Assembly (NCBI GenBank): GCA_041485905.1
Contig: JBGPKK010000007.1
Coordinates: 1 to 57,376 of the forward strand
Length of the DNA stretch: 57,376 bases
Direction of reading: 5' to 3'
From: JAHFUI01 sp041485905
Lineage (GTDB): Bacteria > Acidobacteriota > Vicinamibacteria > Vicinamibacterales > CAVVIG01
Shown here piece after piece: positions 16,175 through 24,404 of this stretch. The first letter of the stretch is position 1, and every line of letters begins with the position of its first letter. The notes beneath the pieces were generated by a model. That model had not been told where the DNA came from and ran no database searches. It saw nothing but the letters and a program-made list of their open reading frames with translations. Position numbers and translations under genes: made by a program.

Positions 16175-17884
16175 TCAACCCACCACTCCTTTGCCTTCCA
16201 CGATCGTGACATACCGATCGACCGGCACGCCGGTGACTCGCTCGGTCTTTCCGCTGGGCAGCGGCCACTTGATGTCCAGCCAATCGATCGTCGTCGCTCG
16301 ACCGAGGCCGAGCACCTCGCGTGGATCGTGCGACGACAGATAGCTTCCGCCGGTGGTTTTGACTCTCGATCTCTGCACGCCGCCGGCCGACCACGTGATG
16401 CGCGCGCCCGCCGCGTCGCGATTGCAGGTGACGCCCTGCAGTTTCAGGCCGACCCAATGGTTGCCGGCGTCCGCGTTGTTGCGCAACAGCACGGGCGCCT
16501 CGCCGTTGCAGCCGATGAGCACGTCCACCCGGCCATCGTTGTTGAAATCGCCGACAGCCAGGCCGCGCGCCGCGAACGTCTTTGAAAACACCGGCCCGGC
16601 CTGCCGACTGACGTTCTGCAAGCGGCGGCCGTCGTGCCGGAAGAGGAGGAGCGGTTCCTGGTACTTCACTTCCGGTGCGCGCAGCGCGATGGTGTCATCC
16701 GGATGGCCGTTGGCGAGAAGCAGATCGACGTGGCCGTCGTTGTCGAAATCGAAGAACTTCAGACCCCAGCCGCTGAGCAGCCGTGTCGCCTCGGCCAGGC
16801 CGTGCTCCCTCGCGACGTCAGTGAAGACGCTGCCTTTCTCGTTCTTGTAGAGGGAGAACATCTCGTGGTCGATGTTCGCCACGAGCAGATCCTGCCAGCC
16901 GTCGCCGTCCAGATCCGCCGCATCGACGCCCATGCCCGATCGAGGTTGCCCGGATGTGCCGTACGCGACGCCGGAGGTCAGTCCGATCTCACGCCATCGG
17001 TTCCGGCCCCGGTTCGCGAACAGGAAATTTGGCGCGGTGTCGTTCGCGACGAACAGATCGATGAGCCCGTCGTTGTTGATGTCGGTGGCGACAACGCCGA
17101 GGGCCTTGCCCAGCGCTCGCTCGATCTCCGTGCCCCGCCCGGCCGGAGTAAAGGTCCCGTCGCCGTTGTTGTGAAACAGGAGGCTCGGCGTCGGCTTGAA
17201 GAGATGCGGAATGCAATAGTGGTAGTAGAGGCGGCCGTCTTTCTTGTCGGCGCACACCAGACCCTTGTCCAACCCATATTGAACGAAGCTGCAGACGAAG
17301 AGATCCAGCAAACCGTCGTTGTCGTAATCGAACCAGACCGCGCTCGTCGTCCACCCGGGCGCGGCTACGCCCGCTTTTGCGGTCACGTCGGTGAACGTCC
17401 CATCGCCGTTGTTGCGATAGAGAATGCAGCGCCCGTAGGCGGTGACGAACATGTCCGGCCAGCCATCGTTGTTGTAGTCGCCGACCGCCACGCCCATACC
17501 GAACGTCCCGCCCGGCACGCCGGCCCTGTCCGTCACATCGGTAAAGGTGCCATCGCGGTTGTTCCGGAGCAGCGCGTTCTTGAGCGGCTTGGCGGGCTGA
17601 AAAAAGTCACAAGGACCGCTGTTGACCAGGTAGATGTCCATCCACCCGTCGCTGTCGAAATCGAGGAAAGCGCAGCCAGGGCCGAGCGATTCCGGGAGGA
17701 ACCGGGCTGGCGACCGGGCGTTCTCGTGTACCCAAGTGATGCCGCTCACAGACGAAGGGACTTCAACGAAGAGCGGTGACGCCTCCGGCGCGGCAGACCA
17801 GAGCCTCGAGGCCATCCAGGGGACGCGCGCGCCGAGCAGCCCGGCGTGTCCGGCCGTTTGGAGAAACGTTCTGCGCGAAATCAT
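16175..17884 (-). CDS. Tat-exported FG-GAP/VCBS repeat protein with ASPIC/UnbV domain
   Basis: A 569-residue protein with a twin-arginine signal (ISRRTFLQTAG) instead of the lipoprotein signals of its two relatives. FG-GAP/VCBS calcium loops recur throughout (FDSDGWMDIYLVNSG, GDYNNDGWPDMFV, DFDNDGHVDLLLAN). The last 90 residues are an ASPIC/UnbV domain ending PVDRYVTIVEG. Tat export implies folding in the cytoplasm before transport. It is the last gene of the minus-strand series kinase, FG-GAP, TPR, FG-GAP, and is separated from the TPR gene by a 9-bp minisatellite. Function in bacteria is not established; the family is predicted to form calcium-stabilised beta-propellers. Confidence 0.88.
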   Translation of the reverse strand: MISRRTFLQTAGHAGLLGARVPWMASRLWSAAPEASPLFVEVPSSVSGITWVHENARSPARFLPESLGPGCAFLDFDSDGWMDIYLVNSGPCDFFQPAKPLKNALLRNNRDGTFTDVTDRAGVPGGTFGMGVAVGDYNNDGWPDMFVTAYGRCILYRNNGDGTFTDVTAKAGVAAPGWTTSAVWFDYDNDGLLDLFVCSFVQYGLDKGLVCADKKDGRLYYHYCIPHLFKPTPSLLFHNNGDGTFTPAGRGTEIERALGKALGVVATDINNDGLIDLFVANDTAPNFLFANRGRNRWREIGLTSGVAYGTSGQPRSGMGVDAADLDGDGWQDLLVANIDHEMFSLYKNEKGSVFTDVAREHGLAEATRLLSGWGLKFFDFDNDGHVDLLLANGHPDDTIALRAPEVKYQEPLLLFRHDGRRLQNVSRQAGPVFSKTFAARGLAVGDFNNDGRVDVLIGCNGEAPVLLRNNADAGNHWVGLKLQGVTCNRDAAGARITWSAGGVQRSRVKTTGGSYLSSHDPREVLGLGRATTIDWLDIKWPLPSGKTERVTGVPVDRYVTIVEGKGVVG

Positions 17885-17895
17885 CCGAGTTGGCT

Positions 17896-17994
17896 CCCAC
17901 CCGACCCACCTGACCCACCCGACTGACCTGACCCACCCGACCCACCTGGCCCACCTGACCCACCTGACCCACCCGACCCACCTGGCCCACCCGG
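17896..17994. repeat. Minisatellite: 11 tandem copies of a 9-bp unit, CCCACC(T/C)G(A/G)
   Basis: Eleven consecutive 9-base units fill most of the 118-base gap between the TPR gene and the Tat-exported FG-GAP gene. Most follow CCCACCTGA or CCCACCCGA. It gives Gly/Ser- or Val/Gly-rich frames on the minus strand, but these have no gene context. A short related stretch lies inside the kinase gene at about 23642-23665. Confidence 0.9.
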
Positions 17995-18002
17995 CTTCGA
18001 CG

Positions 18003-19694
18003 TCACCGCGCGGGTCTCGGATGGAAGACCGGGTCGTCTTCTCTCCAGGGTGTGCGGCACGGTTTGCGGCTTTCGTACAGTCTCAGGTTCTCGGACAGTC
18101 GCGCCAGCGCGTCGCGCTCCGCCTGGGTGGCGCCTGCAATCGCTTCGCGCTGCCACGCCGCGGCCTCGTCGAATCGGCCCAACTCGGCTAATGCCATCGC
18201 CATCGTCTCAGCCAGCCCGATCGTCTTCTGCTGTTTGAGCAGGGGCTCGACGAGCGCCAGTGCGGTCCGCCCATCGCGGACGCGATCGTCGGGTGCGGCG
18301 GCCCGCAGCCGCGCCAGCGCGTGAGCGAAGCCTGGCTGGTCGGGATAGGTCTTCATCCCGTCGGTCAGCCGGTCGCGGGCCTCCTGATAACGCCGCAGGC
18401 GGACGAGCGCCATGGCGTAGCCGAAGCGGGCCTGCGAAACGGCTGGACTCGTCTTCATCACCTCGGCGTAGTGGGGCAGTGATTCCTCGAGGCGCCCGTT
18501 CCGTCTGAGCGCGTCGGCGAGCTGGAATCGCGCCTCCACGTAGCTCGGGTCGTACTTTACCGCAGCGGAAAACTGCTCGATGGCCTCTTTGTCCAGGCCG
18601 CCCGCCTCCATCAGCACGCCGATGCTGTAATGGGCCTTCGGGAATTCCGGCGAGAGCCGGACGGCCGCTTCGAACTGTTCCAGGGCGCCGCCGGCGTCGC
18701 CGGCGAGGAACAGCGCAGTTCCGAGATTGAGCCGCGTGCCCGCGTCGTTCGGCGCGAGCTCGATGGCCCTGCGGAGATTCGTGATCGCCTCGGGCCACTG
18801 GCGCTTGCCGAGCGCCTCGGATCCGCGAACTTCGTAAGCGGCCGCGTTCTGCAACAGTCCACCGAGTTCGTCCAGCAACGGATCGGCGAAAGGAATCTCG
18901 ACGTCTCCACGCGCGCGGAGGTGCGTGTCGGCGTTTCGGCGATCGCCTGTTCCGCGGTAGGCCATCGCCAGCGGATAGTGGATGCGCGACGCCTGTGGGG
19001 CGAGCGCGAGCGCGGCCTCCAGCTGCGTGACGGCCCGAGCGTACTCCCGCTTCGCCAGCGCCACGCGGCCCAACCCGTACAACGCCGCGGCGGCGCGGGG
19101 CTGGAGCGACAGGGCCCTTGTGAAGAGCGGCTCGGCCTCTTCCGGCTGGCTGAGTGCGACGTGCATCTCGGCGAGCCACACCAGCGTCGGCACGTGGTCG
19201 GATTGCAGCGTGAGCGTCTGCTTGAACGATGCTGCGGCTTTCGCGGGGTCGTTCTTGAACCGGTACACGTGGCCGAGGTAGTAGGGCCAGCGCATATCGC
19301 CAGGCACGAGGGCCTGTGCATTCGCGAAGCACGATTCCGCGGCGTCGAGATATTCCGCGACGATGAGCATCTTTCCCAGCCGACCGTAGGCGTCGGCCAG
19401 CTCGCTGCTCGGCGTTCCCGGGTTCTCGACTCTTGGCTTCAGCGACGCGTATCGGTTGCGCAGCTCGGTCTGAACGGACTCGGCCGCGCCCGTCATGTCG
19501 GGCAACGCGACGGGCTGCAGCGCCCGGCGATCCGTTGAGACCGTCGTGGTCTCACGAGTCGAAATGCATCCGCTGGCGATCGCAAGAACGACGGCCAGGA
19601 CGGGGAGCTCGATGAGAAATGCACAAGGCACAATGCGGAATGCACAAGGCACAATGCCGAATGCCCTTTGCATTTCGCATTGTTCATCGTGCAT
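18003..19694 (-). CDS. TPR-repeat lipoprotein, copy 2
   Basis: A TPR protein of up to 563 residues, paralogous to 10340-12004. A signal peptide with a lipobox (AIASGC) is followed by DMTGAAESVQTELRNRYASL and TPR units to the tail CRTPW. The ATG at 19694 overlaps the end of the upstream FG-GAP gene by 11 bases. From that ATG the first 28 codons are read through a short repeat (MHDEQCEMQRAF...). An internal GTG at 19631 would give a more normal signal peptide, so the true start is uncertain. Neighbours are FG-GAP proteins on both sides, suggesting a shared envelope complex. TPR arrays bind partner proteins; the partner is unknown. Confidence 0.85.
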   Translation of the reverse strand: MHDEQCEMQRAFGIVPCAFRIVPCAFLIELPVLAVVLAIASGCISTRETTTVSTDRRALQPVALPDMTGAAESVQTELRNRYASLKPRVENPGTPSSELADAYGRLGKMLIVAEYLDAAESCFANAQALVPGDMRWPYYLGHVYRFKNDPAKAAASFKQTLTLQSDHVPTLVWLAEMHVALSQPEEAEPLFTRALSLQPRAAAALYGLGRVALAKREYARAVTQLEAALALAPQASRIHYPLAMAYRGTGDRRNADTHLRARGDVEIPFADPLLDELGGLLQNAAAYEVRGSEALGKRQWPEAITNLRRAIELAPNDAGTRLNLGTALFLAGDAGGALEQFEAAVRLSPEFPKAHYSIGVLMEAGGLDKEAIEQFSAAVKYDPSYVEARFQLADALRRNGRLEESLPHYAEVMKTSPAVSQARFGYAMALVRLRRYQEARDRLTDGMKTYPDQPGFAHALARLRAAAPDDRVRDGRTALALVEPLLKQQKTIGLAETMAMALAELGRFDEAAAWQREAIAGATQAERDALARLSENLRLYESRKPCRTPWREDDPVFHPRPAR

Positions 19695-19697
19695 TTC
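19616..19697. repeat. AATGCACAAGGCACAATGC repeats at the FG-GAP/TPR junction
   Basis: Two 19-base direct copies (19618-19636 and 19639-19657) are followed by partly inverted ATGCCCTTTGCATTTCGCATTG sequence reaching the stop of the FG-GAP gene. The block codes for the odd start of the TPR protein. It is related to the block at 6663-6697. Confidence 0.65.
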
Positions 19698-21435
19698 CGG
19701 ATCCTTCCTTCAGCGTCGTGTATCGATCGATGGGCACGTGATTCCAATCCTCGACCCGCCCGTCCGGCCAGTGCACGCGCACCTGCGGCGCCTCGGTCGA
19801 ATCGCCGAGTCCGACGAGGATCCTGGGATCGCTGGCCGATGCGTAGCTGCCATCCGCGTGCGCGCGGCGCCAGAGTGTGGGCCTGCCCTTTCGACTGATC
19901 TCCACTCGCGTGCCGAGCATGTCACGCCCTGACCCGGGGCCTCCAATCACCCGCAGCCCGAGCCAGTGCGCGCGGCTGCCGACGTTGTTGATGAGAAGCC
20001 GCGTTGGACCGTTGTTGTTCCCGACCAGCACATCCTCGTCCCCGTCGTTGTCGATATCGCCGAACGCCGCTCCGCGACCGACCTCCGAGAGCTGGAACAC
20101 CGCGCCCGCCCGCGCGGTGGCGTCCTCGAACCGGCCGTTGCCGAGATTGTGGAACAGCTGTTTCCGCTGGTGCAGCGGGAATCGATCGTGCGCCTGCGCC
20201 AGCGCCCGGATCGTCTGCACGGCGCCGTTGACCGTCAGAAGATCGAGCCGTCCGTCGTTGTCGAAGTCGAACCAGGCCGTGCCGAAGCCCGTGAACGACA
20301 GCGTGCCGGAGCCAAGGCCGGAGCGCAGGCTCTGGTCTTCGAACATCCCGGTCCCGTCGTTGACGAAGAGGTTGCCGCCTTCACCCGTCTGCTCCGTGAT
20401 GAACAGGTCTTCGTCGCCGTCGTTGTCGAAGTCGCCGGCGTCGACGCCCATGCTCGCCTCCGCTTTGCCCTCGGCGGTCAACGCCGCACCCGACAGCAGC
20501 GCCGTGTTCGTGAACGTGCCGTTCTGCTGGTTCAGCCACAACTGGTTCTCCTTGCCGTCGTTGGCGACGTAGATGTCGATCCAGCCATCGCCGTTGAAGT
20601 CCGCGGTCGTGACGCCGAGCGCGGGCCCGAACTCGCGCGCCACGCCGGCTTTGGCGCTGACGTCGACGAACGTGCCGTCGCGCTGGTTGTGATACAAGCG
20701 GCCCGGAAGCGGCTGGTAGCTTTTCGGCGTGCAGTAGTCGAGCGCGCCCGACGAACTGAAACACTTCGTGTTGGTCCCGGTGCTGTATCTCAGATAGCTC
20801 CCGACGTAGAGGTCGAGCCACCCGTCGCGGTCGTAGTCCACGAACGCGGCAGAGACGCTCCAGCCCGGGTTTTCGGTGCCGCTCTGCTTCGACACGTCGG
20901 TGAACGTGCCGTTACAGTTGTTGCGGAACATCTGGTTGCGACCGAAGTTCGTGAGGTAGAGATCGACGCAGCCGTCGTTGTTGAAGTCGCCCGTGGCGAC
21001 GCCCATCCCGTAGCCCGACGCGTTGATGCCGCTCGCCTCCGTCACGTCGGTGAACCGCAACGTTCGCGTGCCGTCTGCGTGGACCTCCAGGTCGTTTCGG
21101 TAGAGGCGACCTCTGAGGGGCCTCGAATCCGCCGGCGGAAACAGCGCGTCGCGAAGCGTCTTGCCCGCCCCGAGCATCTGTCCCTGGACGAGGTACACAT
21201 CGAGGTCGCCGTCGTTGTCGTAGTCGAGCAGCGCGACGCCAGGCGCCAGGATCTCGGCCATGTAGAACTCGCCCGACATCCCGTTGAAGTGCACGAAGTC
21301 GAGGCCGGTCTCCCTGGCGCGATCGGTGAACCACTCGGGCTCCGCGATCGGCGGCGCGCCGGAGGGATTGTTCCCGCGATCCGCGCCGCAGCCGGCGAGC
21401 AGAAGGATAGCGAAGGCGAGCACCGCCGACCTCAC
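19684..21435 (-). CDS. FG-GAP/VCBS repeat lipoprotein with ASPIC/UnbV domain, copy 2
   Basis: A 583-residue close relative of 4922-6676. The signal peptide has a textbook lipobox (ILLLAGC). EPEWFTDRARETGLDFVHFN follows, then repeated calcium loops (LLDYDNDGDLDVYLVQG, GDFDNDGDEDLFI) and a C-terminal ASPIC/UnbV domain. It begins seven bases after the kinase stop and overlaps the following TPR gene, so it is probably co-transcribed and coupled with both. Expected location is the periplasmic face of a membrane. A role in recognition or assembly is plausible but unproven. Confidence 0.88.
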   Translation of the reverse strand: MRSAVLAFAILLLAGCGADRGNNPSGAPPIAEPEWFTDRARETGLDFVHFNGMSGEFYMAEILAPGVALLDYDNDGDLDVYLVQGQMLGAGKTLRDALFPPADSRPLRGRLYRNDLEVHADGTRTLRFTDVTEASGINASGYGMGVATGDFNNDGCVDLYLTNFGRNQMFRNNCNGTFTDVSKQSGTENPGWSVSAAFVDYDRDGWLDLYVGSYLRYSTGTNTKCFSSSGALDYCTPKSYQPLPGRLYHNQRDGTFVDVSAKAGVAREFGPALGVTTADFNGDGWIDIYVANDGKENQLWLNQQNGTFTNTALLSGAALTAEGKAEASMGVDAGDFDNDGDEDLFITEQTGEGGNLFVNDGTGMFEDQSLRSGLGSGTLSFTGFGTAWFDFDNDGRLDLLTVNGAVQTIRALAQAHDRFPLHQRKQLFHNLGNGRFEDATARAGAVFQLSEVGRGAAFGDIDNDGDEDVLVGNNNGPTRLLINNVGSRAHWLGLRVIGGPGSGRDMLGTRVEISRKGRPTLWRRAHADGSYASASDPRILVGLGDSTEAPQVRVHWPDGRVEDWNHVPIDRYTTLKEGSGNAR

Positions 21436-21442
21436 GAACCGC

Positions 21443-24181
21443 TCACTTCTTCAGCGTGGCCGTCCAATTCAACACGACGGTGAGGCCCGCCGCGTTGCCG
21501 GTATCCAGTATCGCGTTCACCAGGAAGCGCTGACCGTCTGCAGTGACGGCGTAGTTGGTGAGATTCGTCGTCTTGGCCACCTGGAAGAGAGGCTCGGTCT
21601 TCACGGTCGCGAACCCGGACGCGTCGGGCCGAACGGTGACGGCCATCAGCTTGTCGTCGCCGGCGAAGTAGAACAGCTCCGTGCCATCCCGCCGCCAGCG
21701 CGGATCGCTGCCGCCGTCGCCCGAGATCTGCCATTTCCCGCCTTGCGCGTCGGGGAACGGCCGGACGTAGATCTCGCTGCGGCCCGACTCGTCGGATTGA
21801 TAGGCGATCCATCGGCCGTCGGAGGAGACGTGTCCGTTCCCTTCGTTGAACTTCGTCTTCAGATAGGACACGCTCTTGCGATCGCCGGAGACGGGAACAT
21901 AGCTCAAGTCGAGTCCTGTCTCCGTGGCCTCGTCAAAAACGAGGAACTTTCCCTCCGACGTCCAATCCGTGAGCCTTTTGTTGGCTTCTGAAGCGAACAC
22001 TACCTCGTCTTCACCGGCCCCGTTCGCCAGCCTTCGATAGATGTCGTGCTTCGACGTGCCGTGGTCCATCGTATAGGCGACGTATTTCCCGTCCGGCGAC
22101 CAGACGGGCAAAAATTCAGTGCCGGCGTCGAACGTAAATCGCGAGGGGATGTTCCGCGACAGATCGAAGAGCCACAGGTCGAACGTTGGCTGGTTTCGCT
22201 GGCGCCGTCCAGTCATCACTCGCGCGCCATCCGCCGACAGACTCGGATTGATGTAGAGAGCAGAGTCCCCGACCGTTCCCATCAGCTTGCCATGGCGGTC
22301 GAACCAGCGCAGCTCGGTGCCGCCGACATCGTCGCCGCGATACGCGAGCACACCGGTATTGGACGCCGTAAACTTTCCGGCGCCGCCTACGGGAAGACCC
22401 AATTCCTGTGCCGCAGGCACCGCGTCCCCGGTCACCTCGAGTCGCTTGATATCGAAGGGCTGAGCGAACAGCGTGGCCTGCCGCTGAAAAAGGAGATAAC
22501 CGGACGCGTACAGCGCTTGGGAGTCGGCTTTGACAAGCGGCTTCACGTCTTTCGAGTCGAGCGATCCCACGAAGACCGTACCCGGCGGACCGAAGAAGAG
22601 AAAGTGGCGGCCATCGGGGAGAAATGCCGGCCAGCGCTCAAAGGTGAGCTTTCCGGAAGGAAGGTCCAACGACGTGACCGGCGCCGGCTCGCCTCCAGCG
22701 GCGGCCACACGATACAACGGGGAGTTAGCAGTCGGCGCAAGAAGAATCGTCCCTTCACGATTCCAAGCGCCCCCCGCTCCGGCGGGAGCGTCGCAGAGGA
22801 GTTGTGCCGATCCTCCTGCCAGGTCGATCCTCTTCAGCTTGCCTCCGGCAAAGAAGCCGATCGATCCGCTGTCGGCCGACCAGAACGGCTGGCCGGCGCC
22901 TTCCGTTCCAGCCAGGCGGCGAGCCGCCAGCGACTCGAGCGATCGAACCCAAATCGAAATCGGTTCGCCTCCGTGCCGAGCGAGAAACGCGAGATGCTTC
23001 CCGTCTGGAGAAATAACCTGAACTGACTGATTCACGGGTGTGATGGTCGCCGGAGAAAGAAAGGCGGTGTCGGGAGGGGCAGAGACGGAAAACCGCACGA
23101 GGCTCGCGGCTGGCGCAGGTTCAAACGCACGAAGAAGCGCCAGCGCCGCGGCGGCGGCCAACGCCACGCCTGCCGTCGTCCAGGCGACGAGCGCACCGCG
23201 CCTTCGAGCACGCCCGGAGCTGGACGTCCCCGCGGCGAGCTCTCCGGCCGCACTCCATCGCAGCACGTCGAGCAGGTCCTTGGCCGATTGCCAGCGCTCC
23301 TGCGGATCCTTCTCCAGACATTTCTTCACAATCCGATCGAGCCACGCAGGCGTCAACGGTTGAAACGTCGAAATCGTCGGCGGATCGACGTGCATGATTG
23401 CGGCAATCAGGCTCGCCTGCGTCTTGCCTTCGAACGCCTTCCGGCCGGTGAGCGTTTCGTACAGCACGACGCCCAGCGCGAAGATGTCCGTCCTCGCGTC
23501 GGCCTCTTTGCCCTCGAGTTGTTCGGGCGCCATGTACTGCCACGTGCCGACGATCGAGCCCTGCGCCGTCAGCGGCGATGACATTGTCGGTGCCATCGAC
23601 AGATGTGCCGCGCTGAAGCCTTGCCCCACTTCCGACCGACCAGGCCCACCTGTCCCACCCGCCCCTGATTTGGCCAAGCCGAAATCGAGCAGCTTGGCCT
23701 GCGGCGCGCCCTGTCGAGCCGCGCCCGACTTTGTCAGCATGATGTTGCCCGGCTTGAGATCGCGATGCGTGAAGCCTGCCCGATGCGCTTTGTCCAACGC
23801 GTCGGCCACCTGCGTCGCGACCATCAGCGCGTCGTTCAGCGGCAGCGGTCCTCGCTGGAGTCGCTCGGCGAGCGTCTCGCCTTCCAGGTACTGCATCACG
23901 AGATACGCAACCGCCTGCCCTGAGCCTGTCGAAGGGGCCTGCTCGCCGACGTCGTACAACGCGCAGATGTTGGGATGATCCAGCGCGGAGATGGCGCGTC
24001 CTTCGCGGTCGAAGCGCTCGCGGAACTGCGGGTCGGCGGCGAGCTGCGGCGCCAGGACCTTGACGGCGACGATGCGATCGAGACGCGTGTCGCGCGCGCG
24101 GTATACCTCACCCATGCCGCCGGCCCCAAGGGCGGACTGAATCTCGTACGGCCCGAGCTTCGTGCCAGCGGTCAGCGTCAT
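21443..24181 (-). CDS. Membrane serine/threonine protein kinase with PD40 beta-propeller sensor
   Basis: A 912-residue PknB-type kinase. Residues 13-310 are the kinase: glycine loop GAGGMGEVY (19-27), Lys41 in VAVK, HRDLKPGN (139-146), DFGLA (166-170) and MAPEQ (217-221). Residues about 329-351 form one transmembrane helix. The outer part carries WD40-like PD40/TolB repeats (SPDGKHLAFLA, SPDGKYVAYTM, SSDGRWIAYQS), a likely sensor propeller. Such proteins phosphorylate Ser/Thr on targets not identifiable here. The N-lobe loop has an in-frame insertion, APSTGSGQA, from a palindromic repeat, and the activation segment has a Gly-rich insert. It heads the operon with FG-GAP and TPR genes, so it may sense or control that envelope system. 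Confidence 0.92.
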   Translation of the reverse strand: MTLTAGTKLGPYEIQSALGAGGMGEVYRARDTRLDRIVAVKVLAPQLAADPQFRERFDREGRAISALDHPNICALYDVGEQAPSTGSGQAVAYLVMQYLEGETLAERLQRGPLPLNDALMVATQVADALDKAHRAGFTHRDLKPGNIMLTKSGAARQGAPQAKLLDFGLAKSGAGGTGGPGRSEVGQGFSAAHLSMAPTMSSPLTAQGSIVGTWQYMAPEQLEGKEADARTDIFALGVVLYETLTGRKAFEGKTQASLIAAIMHVDPPTISTFQPLTPAWLDRIVKKCLEKDPQERWQSAKDLLDVLRWSAAGELAAGTSSSGRARRRGALVAWTTAGVALAAAAALALLRAFEPAPAASLVRFSVSAPPDTAFLSPATITPVNQSVQVISPDGKHLAFLARHGGEPISIWVRSLESLAARRLAGTEGAGQPFWSADSGSIGFFAGGKLKRIDLAGGSAQLLCDAPAGAGGAWNREGTILLAPTANSPLYRVAAAGGEPAPVTSLDLPSGKLTFERWPAFLPDGRHFLFFGPPGTVFVGSLDSKDVKPLVKADSQALYASGYLLFQRQATLFAQPFDIKRLEVTGDAVPAAQELGLPVGGAGKFTASNTGVLAYRGDDVGGTELRWFDRHGKLMGTVGDSALYINPSLSADGARVMTGRRQRNQPTFDLWLFDLSRNIPSRFTFDAGTEFLPVWSPDGKYVAYTMDHGTSKHDIYRRLANGAGEDEVVFASEANKRLTDWTSEGKFLVFDEATETGLDLSYVPVSGDRKSVSYLKTKFNEGNGHVSSDGRWIAYQSDESGRSEIYVRPFPDAQGGKWQISGDGGSDPRWRRDGTELFYFAGDDKLMAVTVRPDASGFATVKTEPLFQVAKTTNLTNYAVTADGQRFLVNAILDTGNAAGLTVVLNWTATLKK
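23918..23936. repeat. CCCTGAGCCTGTCGAAGGG palindromic repeat inside the kinase gene
   Basis: This is the widespread bacterial TTCGACAGGCTCAGG-type repeat, here read in frame on the minus strand as STGSGQ between the kinase strands ending YDVGE and beginning AYLVMQYLEGE. It lengthens a surface loop without breaking the frame. Confidence 0.75.
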
Positions 24182-24262
24182 ATGAATGCGGGAGAAGAGC
24201 GCCGATTATACCGGGACCGCACGAATCGCCGTGACGAACAGGACAGGGAGTGGAGGGAGTCG

Positions 24263-24300
24263 CGGTTTTCGGCCAAAAACCGTTGAATCGACGCGGCTTA
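24263..24300. repeat. Dispersed repeat, copy 2 (CGGTTTTCGGCC hairpin plus tail)
   Basis: Second copy of the element at 12110-12148, with the hairpin CGGTTTT-CGGCC-AAAAACCG and the tail TTGAATCGACGCGGCTTA. It lies in the 223-base divergent spacer between the kinase gene and the TPWGDPD array. A fragment of its tail (CTGAATCGACGCGG) recurs near 35604. Confidence 0.75.
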
Positions 24301-24404
24301 TCCTCGCAGCAGTCGTTGATTCCACGCTCGCCTTTTGCCAGAATCATTAGGATCTACACGGACCTTTCCGTCCATTCGGGCCGGCACGCAAGAGGAGGGC
24401 TGAC

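Noticed and set aside
17896..17994. Possible CRISPR or iteron origin
   Set aside because: Units are 9 bases with no spacers; no replication gene or AT-rich region is near.
17881..18156. Gly/Ser-rich minus-strand frame (GGSGGSGGPGGSGG)
   Set aside because: It is the translation of the 9-bp minisatellite plus the antisense-shifted end of the TPR gene; no start signal or family.
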